Source of the DNA: Sphingomonas chungangi
GTDB lineage: Bacteria; Pseudomonadota; Alphaproteobacteria; Sphingomonadales; Sphingomonadaceae
Direction: 5' to 3'
NCBI RefSeq assembly: GCF_013778325.1
Contig: NZ_JACEIB010000001.1
Coordinates: forward strand, 496,001-560,000
DNA length: 64,000 bases
This document shows positions 44,996 to 53,438 of this stretch, piece by piece. Each line of letters opens with the position of its first letter. The first letter of the stretch is position 1. The position numbers and the translations under genes were made by a program. Under the pieces are notes generated by a model, which saw only the letters and a program-made list of their open reading frames with translations, did no database searches and was not told the DNA's origin.

Positions 44996-46525
44996 ATGGC
45001 ACCCATGGCCGAACCGATCCGCATCATGCCCGCCGTCCCGACGGCGGACGCCCCCGCGCTCCCCCAGAATATCGAGGCGGAGGCCGCGCTGCTGGGCGCG
45101 ATGATGATCGACAATCGCTTGTGCGAGGACGTTCAGATCAAGCTGCGCGAGGAACATTTCTTCGAGCCGCTACACGGCCGGATCTACGCGCAGATCCTGC
45201 GGCTGGTCGATCGCAACATGATTGCCAACCCCGTCACGCTCCGCCCGCTGTTCGAGGGCGATGAGGCGATGAGGGAGCTGGGCGGCCCGGCCTATCTGGC
45301 GCAGTTGACCGGCTCCGGCGCGGCGCTGATTGGCGCGCGGGACTTCGCGACGCAGATCTACGATCTCGCGCTGCTGCGGGCGCTCGTCGGCGTCGGGCGC
45401 GGCATGGTCGAGAGTGCGATGGACACCTCCGACGAGGTCGATCCCAAGACGCAGATCGAGCAGGCCGAGGTCGCGCTCTACAAGGTGGCGGAGGAGGGCG
45501 GCGAGCAGGGATCGACCAAGTCCTTCCTGCAGGCGGCCACGGAGGCCGTGAAGAACGCCGAGCGCGCGCTGAACTCCGGCGGTCATGTCTCCGGCATCAC
45601 CACCGGCCTCGACAGCCTCAACGCCAAGATGGGCGGCTTGCATCGTTCCGACCTCATCATTCTCGCCGGGCGCCCCGGCATGGGCAAGACCTCGCTCGCC
45701 ACCAACATCGCCTTCAACGCCGCGCAGCGGATGATGCGCGAGAAGGAGGACGGCATCCCCGAGAACAAGCGGCTCGGCGCCGGCTGCGCCTTCTTCAGCC
45801 TCGAAATGTCGGCGGACCAGCTGGCGACGCGTATCCTTGCGGAAAGCTCGGGGATCAGCGGCGAATCGCTGCGCATGGGCAAGATCAGCCAGAACGATTT
45901 CCGCAATCTCGCCCGCGCCGCCGCCGAGCTTGAGCAATTGCCGCTCTATATCGACGACACGCCGGGCCTGACGATCGCGGCTTTGCGAACGCGTGCCCGC
46001 CGGCTCAAGCGCCAGCGCGGCATCGACCTGATCATCGTCGACTATCTCCAGCTGCTTTCCGGCGGTGGCAGGGGCGGCGAGGCCAACCGCGTGCAGGAAA
46101 TCTCGGAGATTTCGCGAGGTCTCAAGCAGCTCGCGAAGGAGTTGAGCGTGCCGGTGATCGCGCTCTCGCAGCTATCGCGTCAGGTGGAAGCCCGCGAGAA
46201 CAAGCGGCCGATCCTGTCCGATCTTCGCGAATCGGGATCGATCGAGCAGGACGCCGATCTCGTGCTGTTCGTGTTTCGCGAGGAATATTACATCAATTTC
46301 CAGAAGCCGACGGAGCCGGGGCCCGACACCAGCGAAATGGACCCAGTGAACATCGCCTACCAGGAATGGCAGCGCCTGATGGCCAAGGCGTTCGGCATCG
46401 CCGAGGTGGTGGTCGCCAAGTCCCGTCATGGCTCGACGGGTACGGTGCCTTTGAAGTTCGACGCCAAGATTACGCGCTTCTCGGATCTCGCGGATTCGAG
46501 CTATGCGGTGCCGGATTACGAATAA
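44996..46525 (+). CDS. dnaB: Replicative DNA helicase DnaB
   Basis: The 509-residue hexameric helicase of the replication fork. N-terminal DnaB domain (ALPQNIEAEAALLGAMMIDNRL), linker, then a RecA-like ATPase. The ATPase has Walker A GRPGMGKTS near residue 226, the FFSLEMSADQLATRIL motif, Walker B LIIVDYLQLL, and SKRELS-like LSQLSRQVEARENKRPILSDLRESGSIEQDAD. The start has AAGGTGG 4 bases upstream. An ATG at 45005 would remove three residues. Confidence 0.97.
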   Translation: MAPMAEPIRIMPAVPTADAPALPQNIEAEAALLGAMMIDNRLCEDVQIKLREEHFFEPLHGRIYAQILRLVDRNMIANPVTLRPLFEGDEAMRELGGPAYLAQLTGSGAALIGARDFATQIYDLALLRALVGVGRGMVESAMDTSDEVDPKTQIEQAEVALYKVAEEGGEQGSTKSFLQAATEAVKNAERALNSGGHVSGITTGLDSLNAKMGGLHRSDLIILAGRPGMGKTSLATNIAFNAAQRMMREKEDGIPENKRLGAGCAFFSLEMSADQLATRILAESSGISGESLRMGKISQNDFRNLARAAAELEQLPLYIDDTPGLTIAALRTRARRLKRQRGIDLIIVDYLQLLSGGGRGGEANRVQEISEISRGLKQLAKELSVPVIALSQLSRQVEARENKRPILSDLRESGSIEQDADLVLFVFREEYYINFQKPTEPGPDTSEMDPVNIAYQEWQRLMAKAFGIAEVVVAKSRHGSTGTVPLKFDAKITRFSDLADSSYAVPDYE

Positions 46526-46535
46526 ACCGGATGGG

Positions 46536-46904
46536 TCAGGCGACCTTGTCGACCACCTGGGCGGCGATGCCGCCGATGCCGCCATGCGCGTAGATGCTGG
46601 CGGCGGTCTTGGCGGCGGTGCGCGCTTCCTTGGCGACGCTGATGCCGCCGTCGAGAAGGTGCCGCAGGCCGTGGACGATGTCCGTCACCGCGCCGCCCGA
46701 GGAGGATGTGCTGGTAGAGCTGGTGCCCGAGGTGGCGCTGCTGGTCGACGTGGAAGACGTCGCCGTGGAGGCGATCGCGTCCATGTGCAATTTGGCGAAG
46801 AGCTTCTGCAGCTCTTCCGATGCGCTGCTCGTCACGGACTGCGTCGAGAAAGCAGCATGGCTGCTGGTGCCGGTCAGGCTCGAGAGAATGCTTCCGATGC
46901 TCAT
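46536..46904 (-). CDS. Small Ser/Thr-rich hypothetical protein
   Basis: A 122-residue protein with a short helical N-terminus (MSIGSILSSLTG) and a helix around SEELQKLFAKLHMDAIAS. A low-complexity Ser/Thr tract (about 47-70) leads to a helical C-terminal part rich in Ala. No signal peptide or known domain. The first residues resemble the start of the FliD core region in this window (SIGSTILSSL), perhaps by chance. Convergent with dnaB, ten bases apart. The reading frame is clean but the function is unknown. Confidence 0.55.
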   Translation of the reverse strand: MSIGSILSSLTGTSSHAAFSTQSVTSSASEELQKLFAKLHMDAIASTATSSTSTSSATSGTSSTSTSSSGGAVTDIVHGLRHLLDGGISVAKEARTAAKTAASIYAHGGIGGIAAQVVDKVA

Positions 46905-46968
46905 GGCGGTTTTTCTACGCCAGAGCCCTAAAGATTCCGTTGATGTTGCCGTTACCCTTCGCCGGCGT

Positions 46969-47745
46969 TCAGAAACTCGGCTGATCCGCGTCGTCGGCCG
47001 GAGTGTGGATGCCGCATTCCACCTTGTCCCAGCCGCGCCAGCGGCCGGCGCGAGGATCCTCTCCCGGCTGCACGACGCTGGTGCAGGGCGAGCAGCCGAT
47101 CGACAGGTAGCCCTGCGCCTCCAGCGGGTGGTGCGGCAGCTTGTGAGCGTCGAAATAGGCGTTGAGATCGTCCTTCGACCAGCCGGCCAACGGGTTGAGC
47201 TTCAGCTTCGCGCCGCCCGGGTGCTTGGTGTCGAGCTCGAACAGCGGGATCGCCACGCGGGTCGAGGCCTGGAAGCCCTTGCGGCCCGAAATCCACGCAT
47301 CGAAGGGCGCCAGCGCGCGCTGCAGCGGCTCGATCTTGCGGATCTCGCAGCAACCGTCCGGGTCGTAGGACCAGCGCAGGCCGGTCGCGTCCTTGGCGGC
47401 GAGGATTCGCGGATCGGGGCGATAGACGCGCAGATCGGTGAAGCCCAGCCGCTCGGAAAGCTCGTCCCGATAGGCCAAAGTCTCGCCGAACATCTTCTGC
47501 GTATTGGTAAAGATCACCGGCACTTCGCGATCGATCTCGGCGATCATGTGCAGCAGCACGGCGGATTCGGCGCCGAAGGAGGAGACAGCGGCGATGCGAC
47601 CGGCGAGCTCGCCGGTCAGCAGCTCGCGCAGCATGTCCTGCGTCGGCACGCCCGCGAAGCGCGCGTTGAGCGCGTCCACATCGGCCTGCGTAAAGAGCGG
47701 GGTGGTGTCGATCATGTCGACTTTACGAACGGGTGCACTAGCCAT
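46969..47745 (-). CDS. cysH: Adenylyl-/phosphoadenylyl-sulfate reductase, iron-sulfur type
   Basis: A 258-residue reductase that makes sulfite from activated sulfate. It has the Cys-Cys pair in GCCEIRK and the Cys-X2-Cys pair in IGCSPCTSV, which together hold a [4Fe-4S] cluster in APS-type reductases. The catalytic Cys is in ECGIH. E. coli PAPS reductase lacks the cluster cysteines, so this enzyme probably uses APS directly. Last gene of the sulfate-reduction operon; overlaps DUF934 by eight bases. Confidence 0.93.
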   Translation of the reverse strand: MASAPVRKVDMIDTTPLFTQADVDALNARFAGVPTQDMLRELLTGELAGRIAAVSSFGAESAVLLHMIAEIDREVPVIFTNTQKMFGETLAYRDELSERLGFTDLRVYRPDPRILAAKDATGLRWSYDPDGCCEIRKIEPLQRALAPFDAWISGRKGFQASTRVAIPLFELDTKHPGGAKLKLNPLAGWSKDDLNAYFDAHKLPHHPLEAQGYLSIGCSPCTSVVQPGEDPRAGRWRGWDKVECGIHTPADDADQPSF

Positions 47746-48163
47746 GGCGAAGTTTCCATGCCGGCGCCCTCCCGTCGGCGGCTTTCTGATAGACGTTGGA
47801 ATAACGGCCCAGCGCGCGCTCCACCGCGGCCGGGTCGAGCGGCTTGTCGGGCGCGAAGGCATCGAAGCCGCAGCGGCGCATAGGCAGGATCTGATCGACC
47901 AGCACGTCGCCCGCCGCGCGCAATTCGCCCGTATAGCCGGCCTCGCGCAGGATGCGGCCGGCGCTGTAGCCCCGCCCGTCGCGGAAGGCGGGGAACGCCA
48001 CCTCGATCAGCGCGAGGCGGTCGAGGAAGGGCAGCAGCTTGCGCGCATCCTCGTCCGACTCCAGCCGCACGGCGGTGGCGTTGGACTGATCGAGGAAAGC
48101 GTCGAGCGTGACCGCCGGCTCCTCGTGCGCGGCATCGTCGCGGTAACGGAGGCCCTCAACCAT
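47738..48163 (-). CDS. DUF934 family protein (sulfite reduction associated)
   Basis: A 141-residue DUF934 protein. It has LPFLDRLALIEVAFPAFRDGRGYSAGRILRE and GELRAAGDVLVDQILPMRRCGFDAF, the conserved centre of the family. It is regularly encoded next to the sulfite reductase gene in proteobacteria and is proposed to help that enzyme. Overlaps cysI and cysH by eight bases each. Confidence 0.92.
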   Translation of the reverse strand: MVEGLRYRDDAAHEEPAVTLDAFLDQSNATAVRLESDEDARKLLPFLDRLALIEVAFPAFRDGRGYSAGRILREAGYTGELRAAGDVLVDQILPMRRCGFDAFAPDKPLDPAAVERALGRYSNVYQKAADGRAPAWKLRHG

Positions 48164-49784
48164 AGATCGCCTCCTTGAAGGTCTCGAAGCCGACGCGGCG
48201 ATAGGTGTCGAGGAAGCGCTCGCCCGGCTCGCGCGTGGCGACGTAGCGGTCCAGCGTACGCTCGATCGCGTCGACGATACCGTCCTCGTCGAAACCGGGG
48301 CCGGTGATGCGGCCGAGGCTGGCATCTTCCGCGCCCGATCCGCCGAGCAGCAGCTGGTAGTTCTCGGTGCCCTTCCGGTCGACGCCGAGGATGCCGATGT
48401 GGCCGGCGTGATGGTGGCCGCAGGCATTGATGCAGCCGCTGATCTTGAGTTTGAGCTCGCCCAGATCGGCCTCGCGGTCGGCGAAGCGCTGCGAGATCTT
48501 CTGCGCGACCGGGATCGAACGGGCGTTGGCGAGGCTGCAGTAATCGAGGCCGGGGCAGGCGATCATGTCGCTGATCAGGTCGAGGTTGGCGGTCGCGAGA
48601 CCCGCCGCATCCAGCTTCTGCCAGAGCGTGTAGAGATCGGCCTTGCGGACATGCGGCAGGACGATGTTCTGCGAGTGCGTGACGCGCAGCTCGTCGAAGC
48701 TGTAGGTCTCGGCGAGATCGGCCATCAGGTCGATCTGGTCGGCCGAGGCATCGCCGGGGATGCCGCCGATCGGCTTCAGGCTGATCGTCGCGATCGCGTA
48801 GCCCGGCGCCTTGTGCGCGAACACGTTCTGGTCGACCCACAGCTTGAAATCGGGATCGGAGAGGTCGAGCTCGTCCGACAGGCCCTGTTCCCACGCGGGC
48901 TGGGCGAAGAAGGCGTTGATCCGTTCGAACTCCTCGGCCGGCGGATCGATGCCCAGTGTCTTGACGTGGAGGAACTCCTCCTCGACCTGGCGGCGATATT
49001 CGTCGGCGCCGATTTCATGGACGAGGATCTTGATCCGCGCCTTGTAGATGTTGTCGCGCCGGCCGTAGCGATTGTAGACGCGCAGGCAGGCCTCGAGATA
49101 GCTGAGGTAATCCGCCGCCGGCAGGAAGTCGCGGATCAGCGGGGCGACCATCGGGGTGCGGCCCATGCCGCCGCCGACATACACCTTGAATCCGGTCTCG
49201 CCTGCCTCGTTCTGCGTCAGCTGCAGGCCGATATCGTGCAGCCGCATCGCCGCGCGATCCTCGTCGGACGCGATGATCGCCACCTTGAACTTGCGCGGCA
49301 GGTAGGTGAACTCCGGGTGGAAGGTGCTCCACTGGCGCAGCAGCTCGGCCCAGGGGCGCGGGTCCGCCACCTCGTCCGCCGCGGCGCCGGCGTACTGGTC
49401 CGACGTGGTGTTGCGGATGCAGTTGCCACTGGTCTGGATGGCATGCATCTCGACCGTCGCGAGATCGGCGAGGATGTCGCCCGCATCCTTCAGCTCGATC
49501 CAGTTGTACTGGATGTTCTGGCGCGTGGTGAAGTGGCCGTAGCCCTTGTCATACTTGCGCGCGATATGGGCGAGCATGTGCATCTGGCGTGAGTCCAGCG
49601 TGCCGTAGGGCACCGCGACGCGCAGCATGTAGGCGTGGAGCTGGAGGTAGAGGCCGTTCATCAGCCGGAGCGGCTTGAACTGGTCCTCGGTCAGCTCGCC
49701 GGCCATGCGGCGCGCGACCTGATCGCGGAACTCCTCGACGCGGGCATCGACGATCGACTGGTCGTAGGTGTCGTACTTGTACAT
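48156..49784 (-). CDS. cysI: Sulfite reductase, hemoprotein (nitrite/sulfite reductase family)
   Basis: A 542-residue siroheme [4Fe-4S] enzyme that takes sulfite to sulfide with six electrons. Cluster/siroheme cysteines are in ACPGLDYCSLA (Cys-X5-Cys) and SGCINACGHHH (Cys-X3-Cys). Substrate-side residues lie in the N-terminal GYGHFTTRQNIQYNW and TSGNCIRNTTSD. Its neighbours support sulfite rather than nitrite as substrate. One base separates it from the DUF2849 gene. Confidence 0.94.
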   Translation of the reverse strand: MYKYDTYDQSIVDARVEEFRDQVARRMAGELTEDQFKPLRLMNGLYLQLHAYMLRVAVPYGTLDSRQMHMLAHIARKYDKGYGHFTTRQNIQYNWIELKDAGDILADLATVEMHAIQTSGNCIRNTTSDQYAGAAADEVADPRPWAELLRQWSTFHPEFTYLPRKFKVAIIASDEDRAAMRLHDIGLQLTQNEAGETGFKVYVGGGMGRTPMVAPLIRDFLPAADYLSYLEACLRVYNRYGRRDNIYKARIKILVHEIGADEYRRQVEEEFLHVKTLGIDPPAEEFERINAFFAQPAWEQGLSDELDLSDPDFKLWVDQNVFAHKAPGYAIATISLKPIGGIPGDASADQIDLMADLAETYSFDELRVTHSQNIVLPHVRKADLYTLWQKLDAAGLATANLDLISDMIACPGLDYCSLANARSIPVAQKISQRFADREADLGELKLKISGCINACGHHHAGHIGILGVDRKGTENYQLLLGGSGAEDASLGRITGPGFDEDGIVDAIERTLDRYVATREPGERFLDTYRRVGFETFKEAIYG

Positions 49785-49785
49785 G

Positions 49786-50082
49786 TCAGATCACCCAGCT
49801 TCCGGCGGCAGTGTCGGCCGGCGCGATGTTGAGGTCGGCGCGGACCGTCGGGCCGCGTGCGCGGATGCGGTCCTTGATGTGGGCGGGGCGGGGGCCTTGC
49901 GGGGTCGCCTCCGCGTCGATCACATAGGCGGCGTTGACGCGGCGGGCGGCATCCTCGCGCGCGATCAGCGCGGCGCCATGGTCGCCGACGTCGACGGCTT
50001 CCTCGACATGGCGGCTCCAGCCTTCGCCGTCCCACCAGACCACATCGCCGGTCGCGAGGTCGTTCCCCGTAGCGATCTTCAC
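49786..50082 (-). CDS. DUF2849 family protein
   Basis: A 98-residue protein starting with GTG that overlaps the cobA stop (GTGA). It has the family's N-terminal ATGNDLATGDVVWWDGEGW and central AALIAREDAARRVNAAYVIDAEA. DUF2849 genes sit in sulfate-reduction operons of alphaproteobacteria, often before cysI. Function is unknown; a small accessory role with sulfite reductase is likely by context only. Confidence 0.88.
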   Translation of the reverse strand: MKIATGNDLATGDVVWWDGEGWSRHVEEAVDVGDHGAALIAREDAARRVNAAYVIDAEATPQGPRPAHIKDRIRARGPTVRADLNIAPADTAAGSWVI

Positions 50083-50867
50083 GCCAAACTCTCCGCCTGT
50101 TTCGCGAGCGTCCGCAGCCGGTTCTCGGCATCGGACAACAGCACCACCTCGCCCGCGACGATGATCGCCGGGCTCTCGACATTCTCGCGCGCCACCATGT
50201 CGCCGAGGTCCGCCAGCAGCGTGCGGATCGCGCGATGGCCCGGCAGCGTCGCCTTCTCGATCACCGCGACAGGCAGGCCCGGATCGACGCCATCGGCCAT
50301 CAGCTTGTCGGCGATCGCGCCGGCATTGGCGACGCCCATGTAGATGACGAGCGTGCGGCTCTTGCCGGCGAGGCCGGACCAATCCTGCTCGGAGAGGCCC
50401 TTGCACTGGCCTGCGACGAAGCTGACCGCGCTCGACCAGTCGCGATGGGTGAGCGGCAGCATCGCCTCGGCCGCGCCGCCCAGCGCCGCCGACACGCCGG
50501 GAATCACCTCGACGGGCAGGCCGGCCGCGCGCACCGCCTCGACCTCCTCGCCGCCGCGCCCGAACACGAACGGATCGCCGCCCTTGAGACGCACGACGAT
50601 AGATCCGGCGCGGACATGCGCGATGATCAGCGCGTTGATCGCCTCCTGCGGCAGCGTGTGCCGCGCGCGCTGCTTGGCGACCGAGATGCGATGGGCATGG
50701 GGTGGGGCATGATCCAGCACGGCCGGATCGATCAGCCCGTCGTGCACTACCACGTCGGCGGAGCGCAGCGCCTCGACCGCCTTGAGCGTCAGCAGGCCGG
50801 GATCGCCGGGGCCGGCGCCGACCAGGATGACGCGCCCGCGCGCGGAGGGATCGAGCAAGCTTGCCAT
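50079..50867 (-). CDS. cobA: Uroporphyrinogen-III C-methyltransferase
   Basis: A 262-residue SUMT that methylates uroporphyrinogen III at C2 and C7 using SAM, the first step to the siroheme needed by CysI. Motifs: VGAGPGDPGLLTLKAVEAL, VRLKGGDPFVFGRGGEEVEAV, the central PGVSAALGGAA and YMGVANA. It lacks the CysG dehydrogenase/chelatase part, which must be elsewhere. The ATG at 50867 gives the normal start; the frame is open to 50906. Confidence 0.92.
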   Translation of the reverse strand: MASLLDPSARGRVILVGAGPGDPGLLTLKAVEALRSADVVVHDGLIDPAVLDHAPPHAHRISVAKQRARHTLPQEAINALIIAHVRAGSIVVRLKGGDPFVFGRGGEEVEAVRAAGLPVEVIPGVSAALGGAAEAMLPLTHRDWSSAVSFVAGQCKGLSEQDWSGLAGKSRTLVIYMGVANAGAIADKLMADGVDPGLPVAVIEKATLPGHRAIRTLLADLGDMVARENVESPAIIVAGEVVLLSDAENRLRTLAKQAESLA

Positions 50868-50912
50868 GATGGCAGCGGAGATGGGCGCACCCGTCCCGCA
50901 TCGCAACCGAAC

Positions 50913-51983
50913 CTATCTTGGGGCGGGGCTAGAAGAGCTTGGGGCGAGCGGCGGAATGCTCCATTGGCCGCCGGCTTCCAGCACGCGAAAGCGGTCGGGC
51001 GCGATCTGCGCCCTGGCCAGCGATTGCGCGAGCAGGGTGGGCGGCAGGTCGATCGGCTCGTCGGTCAGCTCGAACGTCCCCCAATGAACGCCGAGCGCGG
51101 TGCCGGCGTGGAGCTGATCGAACGCCGTGACCGCCTCGGTCGGACCGATGTGATTGCCGGTGACCTTGCCGTCCGCATGGATCGCGCCGATCGGCAGGAT
51201 CGCGAAGCGCACCGGTCCGTGCCGTGCCGCCTCCGTTCCCCAGCGCATGTCCCCCGGCCCGGTATCCCCGGCATAATAGAGGTTGCCGCCGGGCAGGGTG
51301 ATAGTGAAGCCGGTCCACAGCGTCTTGTTCTTGTCGTCGGTGGAACGCGCGCTCCAGTGATGGGCGCGATCGAACAGTACGTCGATGCCGGGGCGGACAT
51401 GCACCACGCCGCCCCAGTCGCGTGCCTGCGACGCGATGCCCCAGCTCGCCAGGCGGATGTCGTTGCCGAGACCCGTCACGATCAGCGGATGATCGCGCGC
51501 CCACAGATGGCGGAGCAGATGCTCGTCCATATGATCGTAATGATCGTGGCTGAGCAGCACGAGATCGATATGCGGCAGATCGGCATAGCGCACGCCCGGT
51601 GCGCGGACGCGAAGCGGGCCGATTCCCTTCACGGGTGAATCCCGATCCGCCCATACCGGATCTGTCAGGACGTTGAGGCTCTGCGTCTGGATCAGCACGG
51701 TCGAATGGCCGATCCAGGTGACGAGCATCGTTTCGCCCCCCACCGTGCGCGGCGGGATGCTCGGCGTGATCGGCACGGACGCCGGCCAGGCCCGGTGCCG
51801 CTCGATCACCTTGCCTTCGAGCAATTGGGTCAGCGACTTGTTCTCGTCGCCGCCGGTGCCCTGCTCGCCGTCCGGATTGAAGAAGCGGCGGCCGTCGAAA
51901 TGGTCGCTCCTGGGGCCGTGATAGAAGCTCGGCTTCGCGCAGGTCGCGAGCAGCAGGAGCGCGACCGCGGAAAGATGGATCAG
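50913..51983 (-). CDS. Metallo-beta-lactamase-fold lipoprotein, probable CTG start
   Basis: A hydrolase of the NAPE-PLD/UlaG-like metallo-beta-lactamase group. It has WIGHSTVLIQT, the zinc motif SHDHYDHMD, later AGDTGPGDM and GVHWGTFEL. The N-terminus is a short hydrophobic lipoprotein signal with Cys at residue 15 (LLLLATC). No ATG, GTG or TTG precedes that signal in frame. The CTG at 51983-51981 overlaps the astD stop as CTGA, mimicking the ATGA/GTGA couplings elsewhere here, and gives 356 residues. Probably outer-membrane-facing; the substrate (a lipid or phosphoester) is unknown. Confidence 0.8.
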   Translation of the reverse strand: MIHLSAVALLLLATCAKPSFYHGPRSDHFDGRRFFNPDGEQGTGGDENKSLTQLLEGKVIERHRAWPASVPITPSIPPRTVGGETMLVTWIGHSTVLIQTQSLNVLTDPVWADRDSPVKGIGPLRVRAPGVRYADLPHIDLVLLSHDHYDHMDEHLLRHLWARDHPLIVTGLGNDIRLASWGIASQARDWGGVVHVRPGIDVLFDRAHHWSARSTDDKNKTLWTGFTITLPGGNLYYAGDTGPGDMRWGTEAARHGPVRFAILPIGAIHADGKVTGNHIGPTEAVTAFDQLHAGTALGVHWGTFELTDEPIDLPPTLLAQSLARAQIAPDRFRVLEAGGQWSIPPLAPSSSSPAPR

Positions 51984-53383
51984 GCGTCGCGTAGGCCGAT
52001 CCCGATCGAGGCGCGTGCCTGCTCCGCCTCGCCCGAGACGACCGGATAGGCGCAGAGATCGGCGGCATAATAGGCGCCCGGCCGATGGTTGCCGCTCAGG
52101 CCCAGCCCGGTCAGCGGGGCGTTGGCGGGCACGCCGTTGGTCGGGCGGTTCCAGTTGACCATGCCGGCGCGGATGTTCGCCCAGAAACGCTCGTACAGCG
52201 CCGGCTTGTCGGAGATCAGCGCCGCCGACAGGCCATAGCGGGTGGCGTTGGCCTCCGCGATCGCCGCATCGAAATCGGGCACGCGGATCACCTGCAAGAT
52301 CGGGCCGAACAGCTCTTCGTCGGCGCGTTTGTCGACCGTCGTGACATCGATCACGCCGGGGGTGAGGAACGGGCGGCCGGGGATCGGGCGCTGCAGGTGG
52401 GTGATGGCGCGCCCACCCTTCAGGATCAGGTCCAGCCACTGCTCCTGCAACTGTTCGGCCGCCTCGTTGTCGATGACGGGACCCATGAAAGGGGCGGGGC
52501 TCGAATGCGGCTCGGCGATGACCAGCCGCCCGATCAACCGGGCGATCTCGTCGAGCAGCGCCTCATGCTCGCCGTCCCGCACGATCAGGCGGCGCGCCGC
52601 CGTGCAGCGCTGGCCGGCCGACATGAAGGCGGACTGGATCACGATGATCGCGGCGGCATGGATCGTCGGCGAGTCCCACACCACGATCGGGTTGTTGCCG
52701 CCCATGGCGAGCGACAGCAGCTTTGTCGGCGTCTCGGCAAATTGTCGGTGTAGCGCCAGCCCGACGCGAGACGAGCCGGTGAACAGCAGCCCGTCGATGC
52801 CGGGATGCTTCGCCAGCGCCTTGCCCGTCTCCGCGCCGCCCACGATCACGCGCAGCACGCCCTGCGGCACCCCGCCGCCGTGGAAGCATTCGGCGAGCAT
52901 CCGCGCGGTCGCGGGCGTCTTCTCGGAGGGCTTGAGCACCACCGCATTGCCGGCGATCAGCGCGGGCACGATCAGGTCGTTGGCGATCTGTGCCGGAAAA
53001 TCGTGCGGCGTGATCACGCCCAGTACGCCGTGCGGCTTGTGGCGCAGCGCGGTGCGGCTGCTCATCTGGCCTTCGAGCTTGCGCGAGGCGGTGCGCTCCG
53101 AATAGCCGTTCACCGCGATATCGACGCGGGCGTTCACCGCCTCGATCTCGGCGCGGGCCTCCCAGAGCGGCTTGCCCGTCTCGCGCGCGATCAGGTCGGC
53201 GAAGGCGTCGGCGCGGGTACGGATGGTGTTGACGACGCGGCGCAGCGTCTCGATACGGACGGTGAGCGGACGCGCCGCCCATTCCGCCCAAGAGGTGCGC
53301 GCAGCCGCGACCTCCTCGTCGACGTCGCCTTCGGGTCCCTCCCAGATCACCGCGCCGGTGGCCGGTTCCGTCGAAATCAACAT
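51980..53383 (-). CDS. astD: Succinylglutamate-semialdehyde dehydrogenase-like (AstD)
   Basis: A 467-residue NAD-dependent aldehyde dehydrogenase. It has TGKPLWEARAEIEAV, VVLKPSEKTP, the LLFTGSSRVG segment, catalytic Glu in LAMGGNNP (the family keeps Glu or a neighbour here), the nucleophile in SAGQRCTAARRL, and ELFGPILQVIRV. The SAGQRCT and GNNPIVVWD stretches are typical of AstD in arginine succinyltransferase catabolism. astABCE are not in the window, and the ITPHDFPAQ segment departs from the usual AstD sequence. The substrate is therefore a careful inference. Confidence 0.82.
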   Translation of the reverse strand: MLISTEPATGAVIWEGPEGDVDEEVAAARTSWAEWAARPLTVRIETLRRVVNTIRTRADAFADLIARETGKPLWEARAEIEAVNARVDIAVNGYSERTASRKLEGQMSSRTALRHKPHGVLGVITPHDFPAQIANDLIVPALIAGNAVVLKPSEKTPATARMLAECFHGGGVPQGVLRVIVGGAETGKALAKHPGIDGLLFTGSSRVGLALHRQFAETPTKLLSLAMGGNNPIVVWDSPTIHAAAIIVIQSAFMSAGQRCTAARRLIVRDGEHEALLDEIARLIGRLVIAEPHSSPAPFMGPVIDNEAAEQLQEQWLDLILKGGRAITHLQRPIPGRPFLTPGVIDVTTVDKRADEELFGPILQVIRVPDFDAAIAEANATRYGLSAALISDKPALYERFWANIRAGMVNWNRPTNGVPANAPLTGLGLSGNHRPGAYYAADLCAYPVVSGEAEQARASIGIGLRDA

Positions 53384-53438
53384 GATCGCCCGTACATGGC
53401 TTGCCGCTGGTGTCACCAACAAGGTTTGCGGGGCGCGG

